A DNA stretch of 64,000 nt from Begonia masoniana (lineage: Eukaryota; Streptophyta; Magnoliopsida; Cucurbitales; Begoniaceae): contig CM039512.1 in assembly GCA_022432975.1 (NCBI GenBank), positions 36,453,730 to 36,517,729 of the forward strand. The letters run 5' to 3'. Positions 9,147-22,639 of the stretch are shown one piece after another (the stretch's first letter is position 1; each line of letters begins with the position of its first letter). The position numbers and the translations under genes were made by a program. The notes beneath the pieces were generated by a model. The model did no database searches, had not been told where the DNA came from, and saw only the letters and a list, made by a program, of their open reading frames with translations.

Positions 9147-10622
9147 AGGTAACTATCAGCCATCTCCTTTGAATTGGTCTCTGGGCCTCTTTAATTCGGT
9201 CTAGAATGGTTGGTCGTAATGTTAGATCTGCCAGCATGGCCGATAGCTCAGAAACTACCTCCAAATCGAACCTCCGAATTTCAGTCCTCAAAGGCATTGA
9301 AATGGCAGACAAGGCCAGTTGCATAGTAGCCGGCATCCTGCTCAATGCATCAGCTACCACATTGGCTTTCCCAGGGTGGTACTTAATCTTGATATCGTAG
9401 TCTTTCACAAACTCAAGCCACCGTCGTTGCCTCATGTTTAACTCTTTCTGGGTAAATATGTACTTCAAGCTTTTGTGATCCAAAAACACCTCACATGATT
9501 GCCCATACAAGTGGTGTCTCCATACCTTTAGTGCAAAAATAACTGCCGCTAACTCCAGATCGTGAGTAGGATAGTTTTGCTCATAACTCTTCAATTGCCT
9601 GGATGCGTATGCCACCACTTTCCCTTCTTACATTAATACACATCCCAAGCCAACCTTGGGCGCATCGCAATATACGCTGAATTTGTCGTCTTCAATAGGC
9701 AATACTAACAAAGGAGCAGTGGTTAATTTCAGCTTAAGCGTCTGAAAACTCACCTTATAAGCTTCAGACCACTTGAACCTGACGTCTTTCCTCGTTAAGC
9801 TGGTCATAGGCTTCGTTATCACAGAAAATCCCTTGATAAACTTTCTGTAATAACCAGCTATTTCGATAAAGCTCCGCACTTCATTGGCATTCCTCGATCT
9901 CGGCCAGTCTTTCACAGCCTGAATCTTGGCCATATCCACTGAAACTCCTTCTGCAGACACCACGTGGCCTACGAAATTAATCCTACTCATCCAGAACTCA
10001 TATTTTGATAACTTGGCGTATAATTGGTGTTGTTTTAGAGTTGATAGCACAATTTCCAAGTGCTCCTCGTACTCGGCCTCACTCTTGGAGTAGACCAGGA
10101 TGTCGTCGATGAAGACGATTACAAATTTATCCAAGAAATCCTGGAATATCCTTTTCATCAAGTCCATAAATGCTGCCGGGGCATTAGTCAACCCAAACGA
10201 CATCACTAAGAACTCATAGTGCTCGTATCTGGTCCTGAAGGCAGTCTTTGGAATATCACTGGCCCTGACCTTCAATTGATAATAACCAAAGCGCAAGTCA
10301 ATCTTCGAGAATACCCGAGCTCTTTGTAGCTGGTCAAATAAATCATTGATCCTCGGCAACGAGTACTTATTCTTGATAGTTAACTTGTTCAGCTCACGGC
10401 AGTCGATACACATACATAGGGACCCATTCTTCTTTTTAACAAATAAGACGGAAGCACCCACGGAGAGAAACTAGGGCATACAAACCCCTTGTCCACAAGT
10501 TCTTTTAGCTGAGTCTTCAACTCCTTCAGCTCAATTGGTGCCATACGGTACGGGTTCTTTGATAGTGGTTCGGCACCAGGACATATGTCAATTTCAAACT
10601 CAATCTCACAATCTGGTGGCAA
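9147..10622 (-). pseudogene. Element B reverse transcriptase and RNase H
   Basis: RT lies in the frames 10389-10622 and 9628-10461, and RNase H from the end of the latter into 8950-9618. RT motifs seen are [26 protein letters not shown] and the catalytic [10 protein letters not shown]. RNase H shows YCDA and the tail [15 protein letters not shown]...[21 protein letters not shown]. Near 9628 a TAA interrupts the join between [14 protein letters not shown] and EGKVVAYAS. At least two frameshifts lie near 10440-10470 and 10530-10620. Confidence 0.88.
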
Positions 10623-11536
10623 CCCGGTAAGTCTTCTAAGAATTCCTCTGAGAAGTTTCGAACTACCAGAATATTTTGAAGTTCCACCTCACCTTGCCTT
10701 TGATCATCTACTACGTGGGCAAGAAATCTGACACATCCTGACCTCATCAGCTGTTGAGCTTGCAAGGAGGATATAACAGGCATAGTGTACTCTTTTGGTA
10801 TAGCCTAATAGGAGAACTCTTCCTCGTTCGGGCACTTAAACGACACATGCCCATACCTGCAGTTGATGGTGGCATGATGTCTAAATAGCCAATCCATCCC
10901 TAGAATAACATCGTATCCCTTCATACCGATGATGATGAGGTTGGCATATAATTTCTGGTCCCCAACTGACACTATATCACCCTACACTGCCTGCTCGGAG
11001 TCCATAAACTCTCTGAATGGTAGCATGACACTGTAGGGCAGACTAGAAGGCAAAATACTTAACTTCTCCTTATCTATGAAATACCTTGCCACAAACGAAT
11101 GTGTGGCCCCCATGTCCAACAGAGTATATGCAGGTGCATCACATATCAAAATTGTACCTGTAATTGCTGTGTGCTGGGCGGCATCATCATCATCCTCTAT
11201 CATTCCAAAAACTCTTGGCATGGTGTGATTTGGTCTCGTGTCGGGCATCGGGCAATCCCGGACATGATGGCCCTCTTTGCCACATCGGAAACAATGGTCT
11301 GTAAGGAGCCTGCATTCTCCTCTGTGACTCTTCTGGCATCGTGGGCATACGGGAAGCTGAGGAGTTCCCATTGGTCTCTTTCCCTTGTCATGATAAGTGA
11401 TGGTCTTATTGGGCCTCTTAATGCCCCTGTTCTATTGCTGTTGAGGTTGCAAATTTTGACCCCTTTGTTGTTGTTGTTGAGGGGCATCACGAAGGAATCT
11501 CTTCGACGAATCCCTCTCTCTCTGGGACTTTATTTT
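10623..11536 (-). pseudogene. Element B gag zinc knuckle and protease
   Basis: The 129-codon frame 10982-11371 holds two knuckle-like clusters (CPRCQKSHRGEC, and the canonical CFRCGKEGHHVRDC) and then the retropepsin region. The protease active site reads LLDMGATHSF, so the normal D-T/S-G triad is D-M-G near 11110, a single change that should kill the enzyme. The linker to RT (10526-10783) follows after a stop. The frame upstream is cut off by solo LTR L at 11537. Confidence 0.85.
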
Positions 11537-11807
11537 TGTAACGACCCTTAAACTATTCCTTGAAATTCCCGATAAATTTAAAATTTTCTTTCTATACTAG
11601 GTAAATCTCATAACATTGAGCGGAAATTAAGTCATTGAAATCGTTTGGGAAATCATTAGAAATAATTTTAATAAAACATTCTAAAACCTCAATTAAATTT
11701 AAGACAAATAATTAAACATCAATTTAAACCCTCGGCCATTTGAGATAAAAGAGCTTCGAATCAGGGGAGGGCAGAAGGGGCAATTCAGCCTGAAAAAGCA
11801 CAGGCGA

Positions 11808-11981
11808 CCGAACGCATGAAGACGTGCGTTCGGGCGCCCCTCGCACAGCCGACCGAACGCTCATCTTCGAGCGTTCGGTCGCTTCACGTTCTGTTCCAGA
11901 ACGTGAAATCTGACCTTCAAACCGACCGTACGCCACTCTACCCGCGTACGGTCGCTAAACTCTCTGGAAAACAAGAGAGTT
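11808..11981 (-). repeat. Five consecutive perfect hairpins in L
   Basis: Stems are perfect in all five. 11808-11833: CCGAACGCA/TGCGTTCGG. 11850-11881: CGACCGAACGCTC/GAGCGTTCGGTCG, 13 bp. 11883-11907: TTCACGTTCTG/CAGAACGTGAA. 11924-11953: GACCGTACGC/GCGTACGGTC. 11958-11981: AACTCTCT/AGAGAGTT. Loops are 3-10 nt. No protein frame explains the symmetry. Confidence 0.9.
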
Positions 11982-12540
11982 CTGCATTCCAACTCCTTTC
12001 CCCCTGCGAACAGTCGCCTCCCACCTTTTCCTTCTTTCCTCTCCTTTCCTTTCACGCCCTGTACACCACATTTACACACACAAGCACTCTTCTCTTTTCT
12101 CATTCCTTCATCACACACCATTTCATACATTTCACAAAACACATTTCTACACAATAACCCTATCTCTCACATACATTACTCACGCTATCAATCACTCGTC
12201 CATCGACTCAAAACACAAATAAACATAACCCATGTTGTAAAAACAAACCGCGTGGTTCCGTTTAAAAGTTTAACATATCCTCCTGTTTGAAAATAGTTAA
12301 AGCATTACAAAATCCTTTTAATTTCCAAAACACGTTATATAATCCATCCAAACCCAAAACATCCTAAAATATAACTATACATATTTCCCATATTCTATCC
12401 ATCGATTCCTAAAACATTTACCTATGTTCCCACGGGTCAAAATCACGCCCCGACTACCAGCGCACTCCCACGGGCCATTCTCCCTCAACGTGCTCATACT
12501 TCAGGCGGAGCGACGTCATCCTCACCTGTCTTGAAATCAC

Positions 12541-13125
12541 CTACACCATAGAGACACCTATGAGATAAAAATTCAGTAAGCTCTACGCAAATGCTAATGC
12601 ATGATCATGTATGTTCAGTGCAATGAAAACCGTCCATGTCAATGCATATCTCTGTACGTGTCAGTCTATAGTTATCGGAAACGCTCGACAGATGGATAGG
12701 GCACGTCCAGCGGTTAGACAGCCCACACCATCTGAAGGGAGGAAAACCCGCTCACCACGGAATGCCAGGTCTGAACCTCATCCCCGATAACCCCATGTCA
12801 TGGTTGTTTACTGTGATACTTTACTTGTCTTTACATGCATGTTCTTTTCATGAAATCCGTGCGTAAATTCATTTTCATGACATGTTTAAAACCATGATGC
12901 ATGAACAGTTCAATATAAACATAAAGTAAACAATCACATGTGTACCATCAAGACGATAAACAAACACATATGTACCATCAAGACGATAAACAAACAACAT
13001 ATAAAAACAACTAATCCTAACTACCCAAACCAAAACGATTTAAACAAACAAATCCTCAAGGTTCCTCGAGACGACTTCGACATATGGTGTAGGCCTATCG
13101 GCCAGAGTAAGTCACGAGAACTTAC
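12541..13125 (-). other. Candidate structured LTR intron of L
   Basis: On the minus strand the donor GGTAAGTTCTCGTGACTTAC begins the segment and GGTGTAG|GTGA ends it. Splice-site pairing: plus-strand GGTGTAGG 13086-13093 with CCTACACC 12540-12547. Central hairpin 12689-12734 has CAGATGG/CCATCTG outer pairs and a loop with CTAACCGC. The pre-acceptor hairpin at 12561-12575 has lost one base. Confidence 0.55.
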
Positions 13126-13946
13126 CTCTCGTCGTTGCACACCGAGCTCCGTCCACGAGCATTTGTTCACCTATGCATTCACAATATACGACGTTAAACC
13201 GAGTCTAAATCTTCAAACTTCAAAAATTACTAACTCCTAACTAAAGAAAATTCCATAAAACTCTAAAATACCTTGTTGAGGCATTTCATCGAGCAATTCG
13301 TGCTCGTGATTACCAAACTTCCATTAATGGAGGTTTTCAAGCTCCAACTTAACCAAGTCTCCAATACACCTCAACAAATCAATGAACTAAGCTCCAATAA
13401 CTATCAATAAGTCTATTAGAGGCACAACTAAACTCAACCTATCAATTTCAAACATCGATTTACGTTTTCAACAAAAACCCTAACGAACCCTATTCGTTTT
13501 AAATCCTAGAAATCGATATCTAACGTTCCAAAAGCTTAGAGCCTTACCTAGAGAGCGAAGACGGAAGAGAAACGTGAAGACTCGAGTCGCCGGAGGAAAA
13601 GCTTCGACCACGGAGAAGAGAGTCGCCGGAAGAGGAAGGGGGTTGAGAGAAAAATGAAATTGGCGTGGGTGAGGGGAAAAGAAATGAGGGAGTTTTGATT
13701 TTAATAGAAATTGGATTGTGCAATTACCAACTTGCCCTCCATTAATTCTCTATTTGTTTATCCACTAATTTCGTTATTTAATTAACGATCCATTTACCTC
13801 AAATTTTCACATTTCACCCAAAATTCCAATTTATTATTACGGCCTTGTTAAAATCTTATGTTCGTAAACCAGACCTAATTTGACGTATTTACAAAATACC
13901 GTCTATATTGGAATAAAAATTAAATCTCGTAAAGCCGGGTGTTACA

Positions 13947-14606
13947 ATTTCTAAGGCCTCTAATTGATAAGCCTTGGCCACCACTCTCGGGTAGGTGCCT
14001 CATCAAATCCCCCAGTTGTGATCCCTCGTAAAAGGTCTATCTTCAAACCCTGAATAAACTTGTGTACCTTATTCTTATCTGTGGCCACCAAATGTATTGC
14101 ATAATGCGACAAGGACTCAAACTTCTGAACGTATTCAACCACTGATCCGTATTGTCGTAGCCGAGAGAATTCAATCAACTTTTCCTTCCTCACACTGCGG
14201 TCGAAATACTTATCGTAAAAGATATTCTTGAATCCCTCCCAGCTTAATGCCACAGTAGTTGACTGCACTGTGTCCCACCAAAATCCAGCATTCTTGGTGA
14301 GATGAAACGTGGCACATGAACCTTCTTGCTCTCCTCCACTTCGGCATAGTTGAACATTTGTTCAACCTGCCGAACCCATTCCTCACCGTGAGTTGGATCC
14401 GTCGATAATCCATCAAACATCGGCGGTTGGAGTCGCCGGAACCTATCTCCACTGGTGTCACGTGGAGCATTACCATGATTGTTATTTCCGTTATCTTCTC
14501 TGGCCATCAAGCGTTCCACCATGCGAAACTGTATACCCACCAGCTCAGTTAATCGGTCAATGGCACGAGAACTTTTGCTTTCTTCATCCTGATGTCCTCT
14601 TACCAT
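13947..14606 (-). pseudogene. Element B gag N-terminal and capsid part
   Basis: The frame starts MVRGHQDEE at 14606 and reaches the capsid region (DRFRRLQPPMFDG, GEEWVRQVEQMFNYAEVEE). It then shifts frame near 14250 and continues in 13960-14268 (ALSWEGFKNIFYDKYFDRSVRKEKLIEFSRLRQ...YVQKFESLSHYA), the typical retrotransposon gag core. The protein would form the particle that packages element RNA. Solo LTR L cuts it from the zinc knuckle at 13946. Confidence 0.85.
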
Positions 14607-14751
14607 TTATAAGAAAATCCTATAAACAGAATAACCAAATTTAATAAACAGAACTTTGACGGGAATTTAAACACTTACAGTTTGTGGAGCGATCGCTTAT
14701 GGCGGGTTGCGCAACAAGACATTTCTCCAAAACTGCTTTTAAAACCTGGCA

Positions 14752-14764
14752 GGCTCTGATACCA
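14752..14764 (-). other. Element B primer binding site
   Basis: The minus strand reads TGGTATCAGAGCC, complementary to the 3' end of initiator Met tRNA, four bases inside the 5' LTR edge at 14769. It primes minus-strand DNA synthesis. Confidence 0.9.
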
Positions 14765-14768
14765 TAAC

Positions 14769-16344
14769 TGTGACTGCCCAGGACCCGATCGGGGTCGAGG
14801 AGCCGTCACTCCGGACATTTTTAAAACGTGGACTATTTTTTTTTAACTTTTAAAACTTTACACGGAGAGGAAACCCTCTCTGGAATGAAGGCTGAAAAGA
14901 CATGATTAAATCCGGACTTCAGAAATAAATGCCAGAAGAAAAATAGGAAGTATAAATGGGCGACTAGAGTAAATAAACAAAATAAAACAGGAAAAACAGG
15001 AACACAAAAATCTGGACGAGTGCAGGAAAACGGAGAAATGAAATCAGAAAAACAGAATACTTTGAACGTTTTAGAAAACAAGACATAATAGACGATAGAC
15101 ATGCAGTGGAAGACTTAATAAAAATGAGAAATATAAATTGGAAGATATACTGTGTAAGGCTACAGTGGATGGCAGAAGCTGTGGACGATAAGAAGCTGTG
15201 GACAATCAAAAACTTTGGACAATCAGGAACTGTGGACATTTAAAATTAAAGACAAAATTTATGGACAAACAGAAGCCGTGGACGTTTAAAATCAAAGCGG
15301 TTGTGGACGTTTAAAAATACAAAGTAGAATCTGGACGTTTAAAATACAAAGCAGAATCAGTGGACACAGTAGTCCGTGGACGTTTACACTAAAAGACAAA
15401 AATAGTAGACAGAATGGACGTTGAAAATAGAAGGCAGAATAGACGTTTGACACTTAGCCAAATACTTCAAACAATTACTCGTCGGGCGAGTACTGTGCAC
15501 AATTGAGCTTTGGACGTTTAAAATAACAGGCAAACTTTCGGACGATAACACTCAGTCGAATAAAAGACAGAAACCAAAGGCAAAATAGACAACAGAAACT
15601 GGAGGCAGTATGGACGACTGAGACGGAAGGCAAAATGGACAACATTATCGTCCACAACTTTGGACGATAACTTTGGACGACTAATACTTAGCCAAATACT
15701 TGAAAACTCGAAAGACAAAAACTGAAAGGCAGAATGGACGACGTTATCGTCCACAACTTTGGATGATAACTTTGGACGACTAATTTATAGAAGGAAAACT
15801 TGAGGATTTGAAAACATGACATTTGCTCCGCCGATCGATCAGTTATCCCTCTGTTTGACAACTTACATCTTTTGACACAAAAGCATCAAAACTCAAGACA
15901 ATTCCCAGAATACTTCAGAAAGTTTCAACTGTTATAACAGAGGTTTTAAAAGACCATTACAACACAGAATATATGCATTGTTTTAAATCTCATAATCTGT
16001 ACAAGACTTGACATACATTTCCAAAATTCACCAAAACAGAAGTTTTTAAAACATAAACAAAACACAGAACTTAAAACTTCACTCTCTCAATCAGGAATAT
16101 GTTTGGCTGCCACGTCCACCTATGCGTCAGACTGAGGCACAAAATCCTCATCCACAGGTTCCGTACCTACATCACGGAGTTCACTTATGAGTCTAAAACT
16201 CAATAAGAACTTAAAAAATGCAGTGATGGAAATGCTATGCATGAACTTTCAGAATACAGTGACAGTACATTACAATAAGTTTCACTGGCAGAGGGGTATA
16301 AGTGGGGCTTATAGAGGAACTGGCGAGTGAACTATCAGACACAT
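14769..16344 (-). mobile_element. Element B 5' LTR, first part
   Basis: It matches 3315-4013 and 5938 onward of the 3' LTR, including the TGGACG repeats and the pre-acceptor hairpin TGAGT/ACTCA at 16188-16202. Element C interrupts it at 16345 (TSD CACAT) and the LTR resumes at 31924. Confidence 0.88.
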
Positions 16345-19284
16345 TGTAACGACCCAGACACTGTACCCTATTTCCCGTACGAAATTCTTCTTTTTCTTTT
16401 TATACTTAGCGTTTAAGTGGAAAACGATTTAATAAAACGTTTAAAAAATTTCAAAACTATTATTTAAACTAACACGCGCACAAACACCTACAAAATACAC
16501 CTCACCATTTCACTAACGCAATTCTATCTATACCACGAATTATAACTACATCACAAACATACACTTTCCAATACGACTTAACTTTAAACCACCGATACTC
16601 CTACATCTCCGAAATCTCACTCAGAACGAATCGAGATATAATTAAACAAAACACATTTTCACGAAAACAAACTGCATGGTTCCGTTTAAAAGTTTAACAT
16701 GTCCTCCTGTTTACAAAATACCAAGCAGTTCATAAAAATCCAAATAAAAACCTTAACAAACGTTTTATAAAACAAATCTATCAACTAAACAGAACCAACA
16801 CCCTAATATGATCAACTATACATTTTATAATACCATTAACATAAATCTATCACCTAACCAATCCAAGCATCCTAATATGATCAACTATACATTTTATAAT
16901 ACCATTAACTCCTCCAAAATACTTACATACATCCCAAAATACCAACTCCTCCAAAACACTCACATACATCCCAAAATACCAACTCCTCCAAAACACTCAC
17001 ATACATCCCAAAATACCAACTCCTCCAAAACACTCACATACATCCCAAAATACCAACTCCTCCAAAACACTCACATACATCCCAAAATACCAACTCCTCC
17101 AAAACACTCACATACATCCCAAAATACCAACTCCTCCAAAACACTCACATACATCCCAAAATACCAACTCCTCCAAAACACTCACATACATCCCAAAATA
17201 CCAACTCCTCCAAAACACTCACATACATCCCAAAATACCAACTCCTCCAAAACACTCACATACATCCCAAAATACCAACTCCTCCAAAACACTCACATAC
17301 ATCCCAAAATACCAACTCCTCCAAAACACTCACATACATCCCAAAATACCAACTCCTCCAAAACACTCACATACATCCCAAAATACCAACTCCTCCAAAA
17401 CACTCACATACATCCCAAAATACCAACTCCTCCAAAACACTCACATACATCCCAAAATACCAACTCCTCCAAAACACTCACATACATCCCAAAATACCAA
17501 CTCCTCCAAAACACTCACATACATCCCAAAATACCAACTCCTCCAAAACACTCACATACATCCCAAAATACCAACTCCTCCAAAACACTCACATACATCC
17601 CAAAATACCAACTCCTCCAAAACACTCACATACATCCCAAAATACCAACTCCTCCAAAACACTCACATACATCCCAAAATACCAACTCCTCCAAAACACT
17701 CACATACATCCCAAAATACCAACTCCTCCAAAACACTCACATACATCCCAAAATACCAACTCCTCCAAAACACTCACATACATCCCAAAATACCAACTCC
17801 TCCAAAACACTCACATACATCCCAAAATACCAACTCCTCCAAAACACTCACATACATCCCAAAATACCAACTCCTCCAAAACACTCACATACATCCCAAA
17901 ATACCAACTCCTCCAAAACACTCACATACATCCCAAAATACCAACTCCTCCAAAACACTCACATACATCCCAAAATACCAACTCCTCCAAAACACTCACA
18001 TACATCCCAAAATACCAACTCCTCCAAAACACTCACATACATCCCAAAATACCAACTCCTCCAAAACACTCACATACATCCCAAAATACCAACTCCTCCA
18101 AAACACTCACATACATCCCAAAATACCAACTCCTCCAAAACACTCACATACATCCCAAAATACCAACTCCTCCAAAACACTCACATACATCCCAAAATAC
18201 CAACTCCTCCAAAACACTCACATACATCCCAAAATACCAACTCCTCCAAAACACTCACATACATCCCAAAATACCAACTCCTCCAAAACACTCACATACA
18301 TCCCAAAATACCAACTCCTCCAAAACACTCACATACATCCCAAAATACCAACTCCCCAACCGAAAGCGATTAAAGCAAACAAGTCCTCAGAAATCCTCGA
18401 TACGACGTCGAAGTATGGTGTCGACCGATCTGGTCAGAGTAAGTCACGAAGACTTACCTGTCGTCGTAGCTTGCTGGTTTTGGCACATCCGGTCACATAG
18501 GGTTGACCTATGTCAAACATTCAAACTTCATTAAATTCAAGCCTACATTCTCCAATTACTCTCAAATTACTATTTCTAGTCTAATCCAATTAAACCTAAC
18601 TTAACGGGCCACTCATTCGGGTTGGGTAAAACCGACCCGAAACTTTGAACGCGCGTACTTCGCGTCGGTTACCGGAATCGAATGATCCCGCGGCCACGTA
18701 CTCCTCTAATAACCTATTTTAATATGCCAAAAGGAATTAAAAACAAACGACCTGAGCTAGGTCAATTTATCAAAAACCCGAACTGCCCCTTTCTCCCAAA
18801 ATTCCTCTTTTTGATTTTTTCATCAAATTCCATCAATTTCTTCACTAATCTATCCTTTAACATCCAATTAACAACAACTAACCTAAAATCGAAGTTACAA
18901 GCACAACAACCCGAATTGCCCTAATTCGGGCATCACTGATTTTCGCCCAATTCGGGCGCTCCACAGCCAATCGACAATAGCCGGCCTTAGGGTTGACAAT
19001 CCACGCCGGAAGTGACCGAAAACGGCCGGCGATTGGAGCTCAATCGAGCTCGCCACCGCCAGCCCCAAACCGAACAAAAACAGGGCCGAAGTCGAGCTTA
19101 CCGTTCGGGTTGCGCGCGGAGATGGCCGGAGGTCGCACGCCGCCGTCGTCTGGCCGGAGAGGGGCGGAAGTCACCGGCGTTCGTCGTTCTTCGAGGGTCC
19201 GCGCTCCTTTCTCTCTCTCGGCGTCGGGCTCGGGTTCGTCGAAATCAACTGAATGGTTTAACCATTCGTTGATTTTAATTATTA

Positions 19285-19330
<46 letters not shown>

Positions 19331-19679
19331 CCTAATATTCTATTTTATTGAACGTCACTACCCTCTCGTGTTTTCAACCGTTCGAATTTCTTATCTCGCC
19401 AGTAAATCCAACTTATTATCTGGGTTCTATTAAAACTGTCCGTTCGCAAATCGGACCTCGTTTACTATTTTTACTAAATTATATTACGAGAAACGTAATT
19501 ACCCGGAATATAGCGTTATTATTCCGAAAATTCTCGTAAATTCTTTAAAATTCCTATTAATTGCTAGGATCGCATGACACATTTCTTTTGTAAAACGGAC
19601 CTGATTTGACATATTTACAAAATGTCATCCGAAAATATAATAATAATATTCTCAAAATCCGTACGAGCCGGATATTACA
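16345..19679 (-). mobile_element. Element C LTR 1 (outer, 3' side), expanded and deleted
   Basis: This copy is 3335 bp against about 2.5 kb for the other two. It gains a 39-copy 37-bp array (16907-18349) and loses about 0.6 kb between that array and ACCGAAAGCGATT. The lost block is the one that in LTRs 2 and 3 holds the central hairpin, pre-acceptor hairpin and acceptor. The donor survives at 18457. Confidence 0.9.
16907..18349 (-). repeat. 37-bp tandem repeat, 39 units
   Basis: The unit is AACTCCTCCAAAACACTCAC plus ATACATCCCAAAATACC. 1443 bp divide exactly into 39 units. The first has two changes (AATACTT) and the rest look identical by eye. The sister LTRs have only two units each (from 23847 and from 30015). 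A 521-codon frame crosses the array because three units make 37 codons; it is not a gene. Confidence 0.95.
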
Positions 19680-22639
19680 TTCTACCCTCCTTATTAGAAT
19701 TTTGTCCTCAAAATTTGCTCTAACTCATAGTCTTTGACATTAATGTTTCATGTCATCAGGCCTTATACTTCGATTATCATCCGTATCTACGGTCATTCTT
19801 CGGGGTTCTAAACCAAAATTCTTCACTGTACTATCCATCATCGGCCTTAAATTTGTATTCTCTACTTTCGACTTGATCGTACACTTTCTCACTAAAGCAT
19901 TGAACACAATTTAAAATTTTTAAGTCTCAAGTTAATTAACTCCGCGACATATTTGCCACCTTAACATTTGCGCATGCATCATCTTTTAATAATTCACATA
20001 TTAAACCTCCTATTAATACTGACTTTAAAGTTTCTTTTATCCTTGTCTTTCCTCTGCCGTTTCTTCATATCAGAGTTATGTTCAAGCTTTCTAACGCCTG
20101 CCAAATTAAATATCCACACTTCATCAAATCTCTGGATTGTGACCCAAACCTCAGCATAATTCCCTCGACTCTGTCCACAGTAGGGATGCACACCAACTGA
20201 ACTTCTACATTAACTTTATGACCACATTCCTTACTTTCAATTGGCCTAAACAAATCATTGCCTACGCATCCAATCTTACCAAGTTTCCTAAGCCTTTAAT
20301 CAGACGATCTCTAACTATGTATTTGTCACCTGACATCCCGAGCACGCGTTGGTCAAAATTTAATCACCCAAAATGTTAAACTCCCTAACTTCTCAATTGG
20401 TCTCCATTAAAGATTGTCACCTATCCTAAATCCTCGAAATATCCTCCACTTCCCGACGTCATTTGGGTTGACTATCGTTCAAGGATTCCTGACAACACAC
20501 AGGTTGTAATCTAACTCCCCTCTATTTTACCTTCAATTCATCGACTTAAGTTTCTTTGGTTTAGTTTCTAACTTTCTAAATCTTTGTCTATCGAATACGT
20601 ACCTAACCGTTTTACGCCCTCTAGGTCTTCTCAATTTACTTACTCCAACGCTAAAATATCAATTACACTACAACCCTCATCCGCCATATATATATATGTA
20701 TCGGAGCTGTAACCTGAACTTGGTTATGAGTTCGTTGGCCCAAATCTTGGTCATCATTACGACCACCCGAGTCCACGCTTCTCTAGTAATGTTCCCTTAA
20801 AACTTATTTGTCAAAAGTATTCAAATGCACACTTCTTTGGGCACCCCGCGGATCTTAACAACATTCTCCACTAAAATTCCAATTTCTAAATCTCACAAAC
20901 CATCTTGTTGAGATTACTCTGAGGTCTCGACGAGTCCATCCGGGGCTAAAGTTACTACTCGCTTAGGATTACGATCCCTTTGTAACTAAGACGTTATAAA
21001 TATCATATTTTGTTCTAATCTACCTCAACGAATTCTATCGTTATGTCCTTTGCTAAATACTATACACATTATGCCTCATCTGTTTAGCTCAATTTCCTTA
21101 TTAACTCCATGTACAAGGGAATCCCCAAGTTTGACCATAGAATTGTTTTAACTATTTATTATAACCTTAAGTCTCTAATGCATCCATCGGTCTCGACTTG
21201 TTAACCGTCGGACTTTCGGAGCTTTTCTAACTTGTCCCACTCCAAGTTTACTTTAAATGGCTTCGCGAGCAAACTCACATTCTCTATTCAACTATTGCGA
21301 ATTTCACAAATCGCCCGACATTAGCCACCGAACTAGGCTTCTAATCTTAACTCTTCCTTTTAGTCTAACTATCACCTGCACTTACCTCTAACATCGTACG
21401 AGGATTTCTTCAAAGTTTCGAAATAGTCAATCCTCTTTCGTTCCTCCTAGTCGGGTTCAATACTTTACTTGTCTACTTGACTCGCATGCTACGATTCATC
21501 CAACTATCTTCTTGTTTGCGAACTTGTTGTAGATAAGTTTACGCCTTCATTCCAATTCTCCTTAAGTCCTTAAATCCTACCCTTTTTATCCCCCAATAAT
21601 TTGAAACGTCTCTTCATTAATGATAACCTTTCTAGTTCCTCGAACACTAATACTTCTACTTTCATCCTGGAGGCAGCCTCATGTTGTGGCTCCTAACTTA
21701 AATTGTACCAACTATAGGTTCGCAACTTAACTCCTATATCTTTTGTTTCACAATCCAATCAAGCAACTCTAACTGCCTGACATGTCCACAATTCGTCGAT
21801 TATTCTTAACTTTGCTAGACCTCCCACCTAATAAGTCGGTTGTAATCTTCTCACAGATTAATATCTTCCTTTATGGATTAGTCTTCTAAGGTGTCTTTGG
21901 TGGTACTCATTTCCTAGAGAACAGCCAATTTCGGTACCTAGAGTATCACCATGCACATGACTTCAATTCTCTAGGGTTTCAGGGATTTAAATACTTTCCA
22001 ACTCGGAGTAAATCTCCTTATCTTTGCCTCCATATTGGTCGATACGACCACTCCTATCCGATCACTCAAATCTTACGTCCGCGACTTGTATTGATCTGTC
22101 ACATCTTTCTACACCACAACCATAATGGTCACCCTCGTATCCAATCCACAATAACACTAGGTAAGCTCTGGAATATGATTCTTTTGTCTAGACACTTCAA
22201 TCTTTTCATGGATCCGGGGTATTCAAATTCTTACTAAATCTTCCTACTTGCTTAATTGCACTTAGTATACCTCGAGAACCTAAAACATCTCCAAATGCAT
22301 TTTACATTTTAGCTTAAATTACCTACTTAATTCTTTACACCTTAAGACTCTAAGGGTTTTGAGTTTCATCAACTAGGGTTCATTTCCTATAAATTTAAAT
22401 CCTTACACCTCGTAAGTCGTATCTCTCTAATAGCACAAAATCTAAGTGCATAACTCTTCATGGTTAAGTCAGGCTAATCTTATTAACGTATAACTCTCTT
22501 TCTACAAGGCTTGTATGGTCACGCATCTACCTACCGTCTTATAGTTGGGGTTCATTTAAGAACTCCTCTAACCCACCTTCCATTACTTTCTTACTTCTCT
22601 ATTTTAATATTATTCGTTCTATTAATTTTTGAAATAAAA

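Larger units (their letters stand above)
11537..13946 (-). mobile_element. Solo LTR L inside B gag
   Basis: It starts TGTAACGACCC and ends CGGGTGTTACA on the plus strand, so it is a minus-oriented LTR of 2410 bp with no internal region. Flanks ATTTT and ATTTC fit a TSD with one change. B gag reads on either side of it. It holds a hairpin cluster 11808-11981 and the intron-like domain 12541-13125. Its middle block is close to that of solo LTR G. Confidence 0.85.

Noticed and set aside
16907..18349. CRISPR array
   Set aside because: Units are directly adjacent with no variable spacers, and the DNA is plant nuclear.
16808..18373. 521-codon open frame as a repetitive protein gene
   Set aside because: It is produced by the 37-bp array: three units equal 37 codons, so every frame stays open if it lacks a stop. 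The sister LTRs with two units have no such frame.
18993..19433. Pro/Arg-rich ORFs in the GC-rich part of the C LTRs (also 25194-25533 and 31272-31592)
   Set aside because: They differ in frame between the three LTR copies, run into the AAT microsatellite and show no domain. They are LTR sequence.
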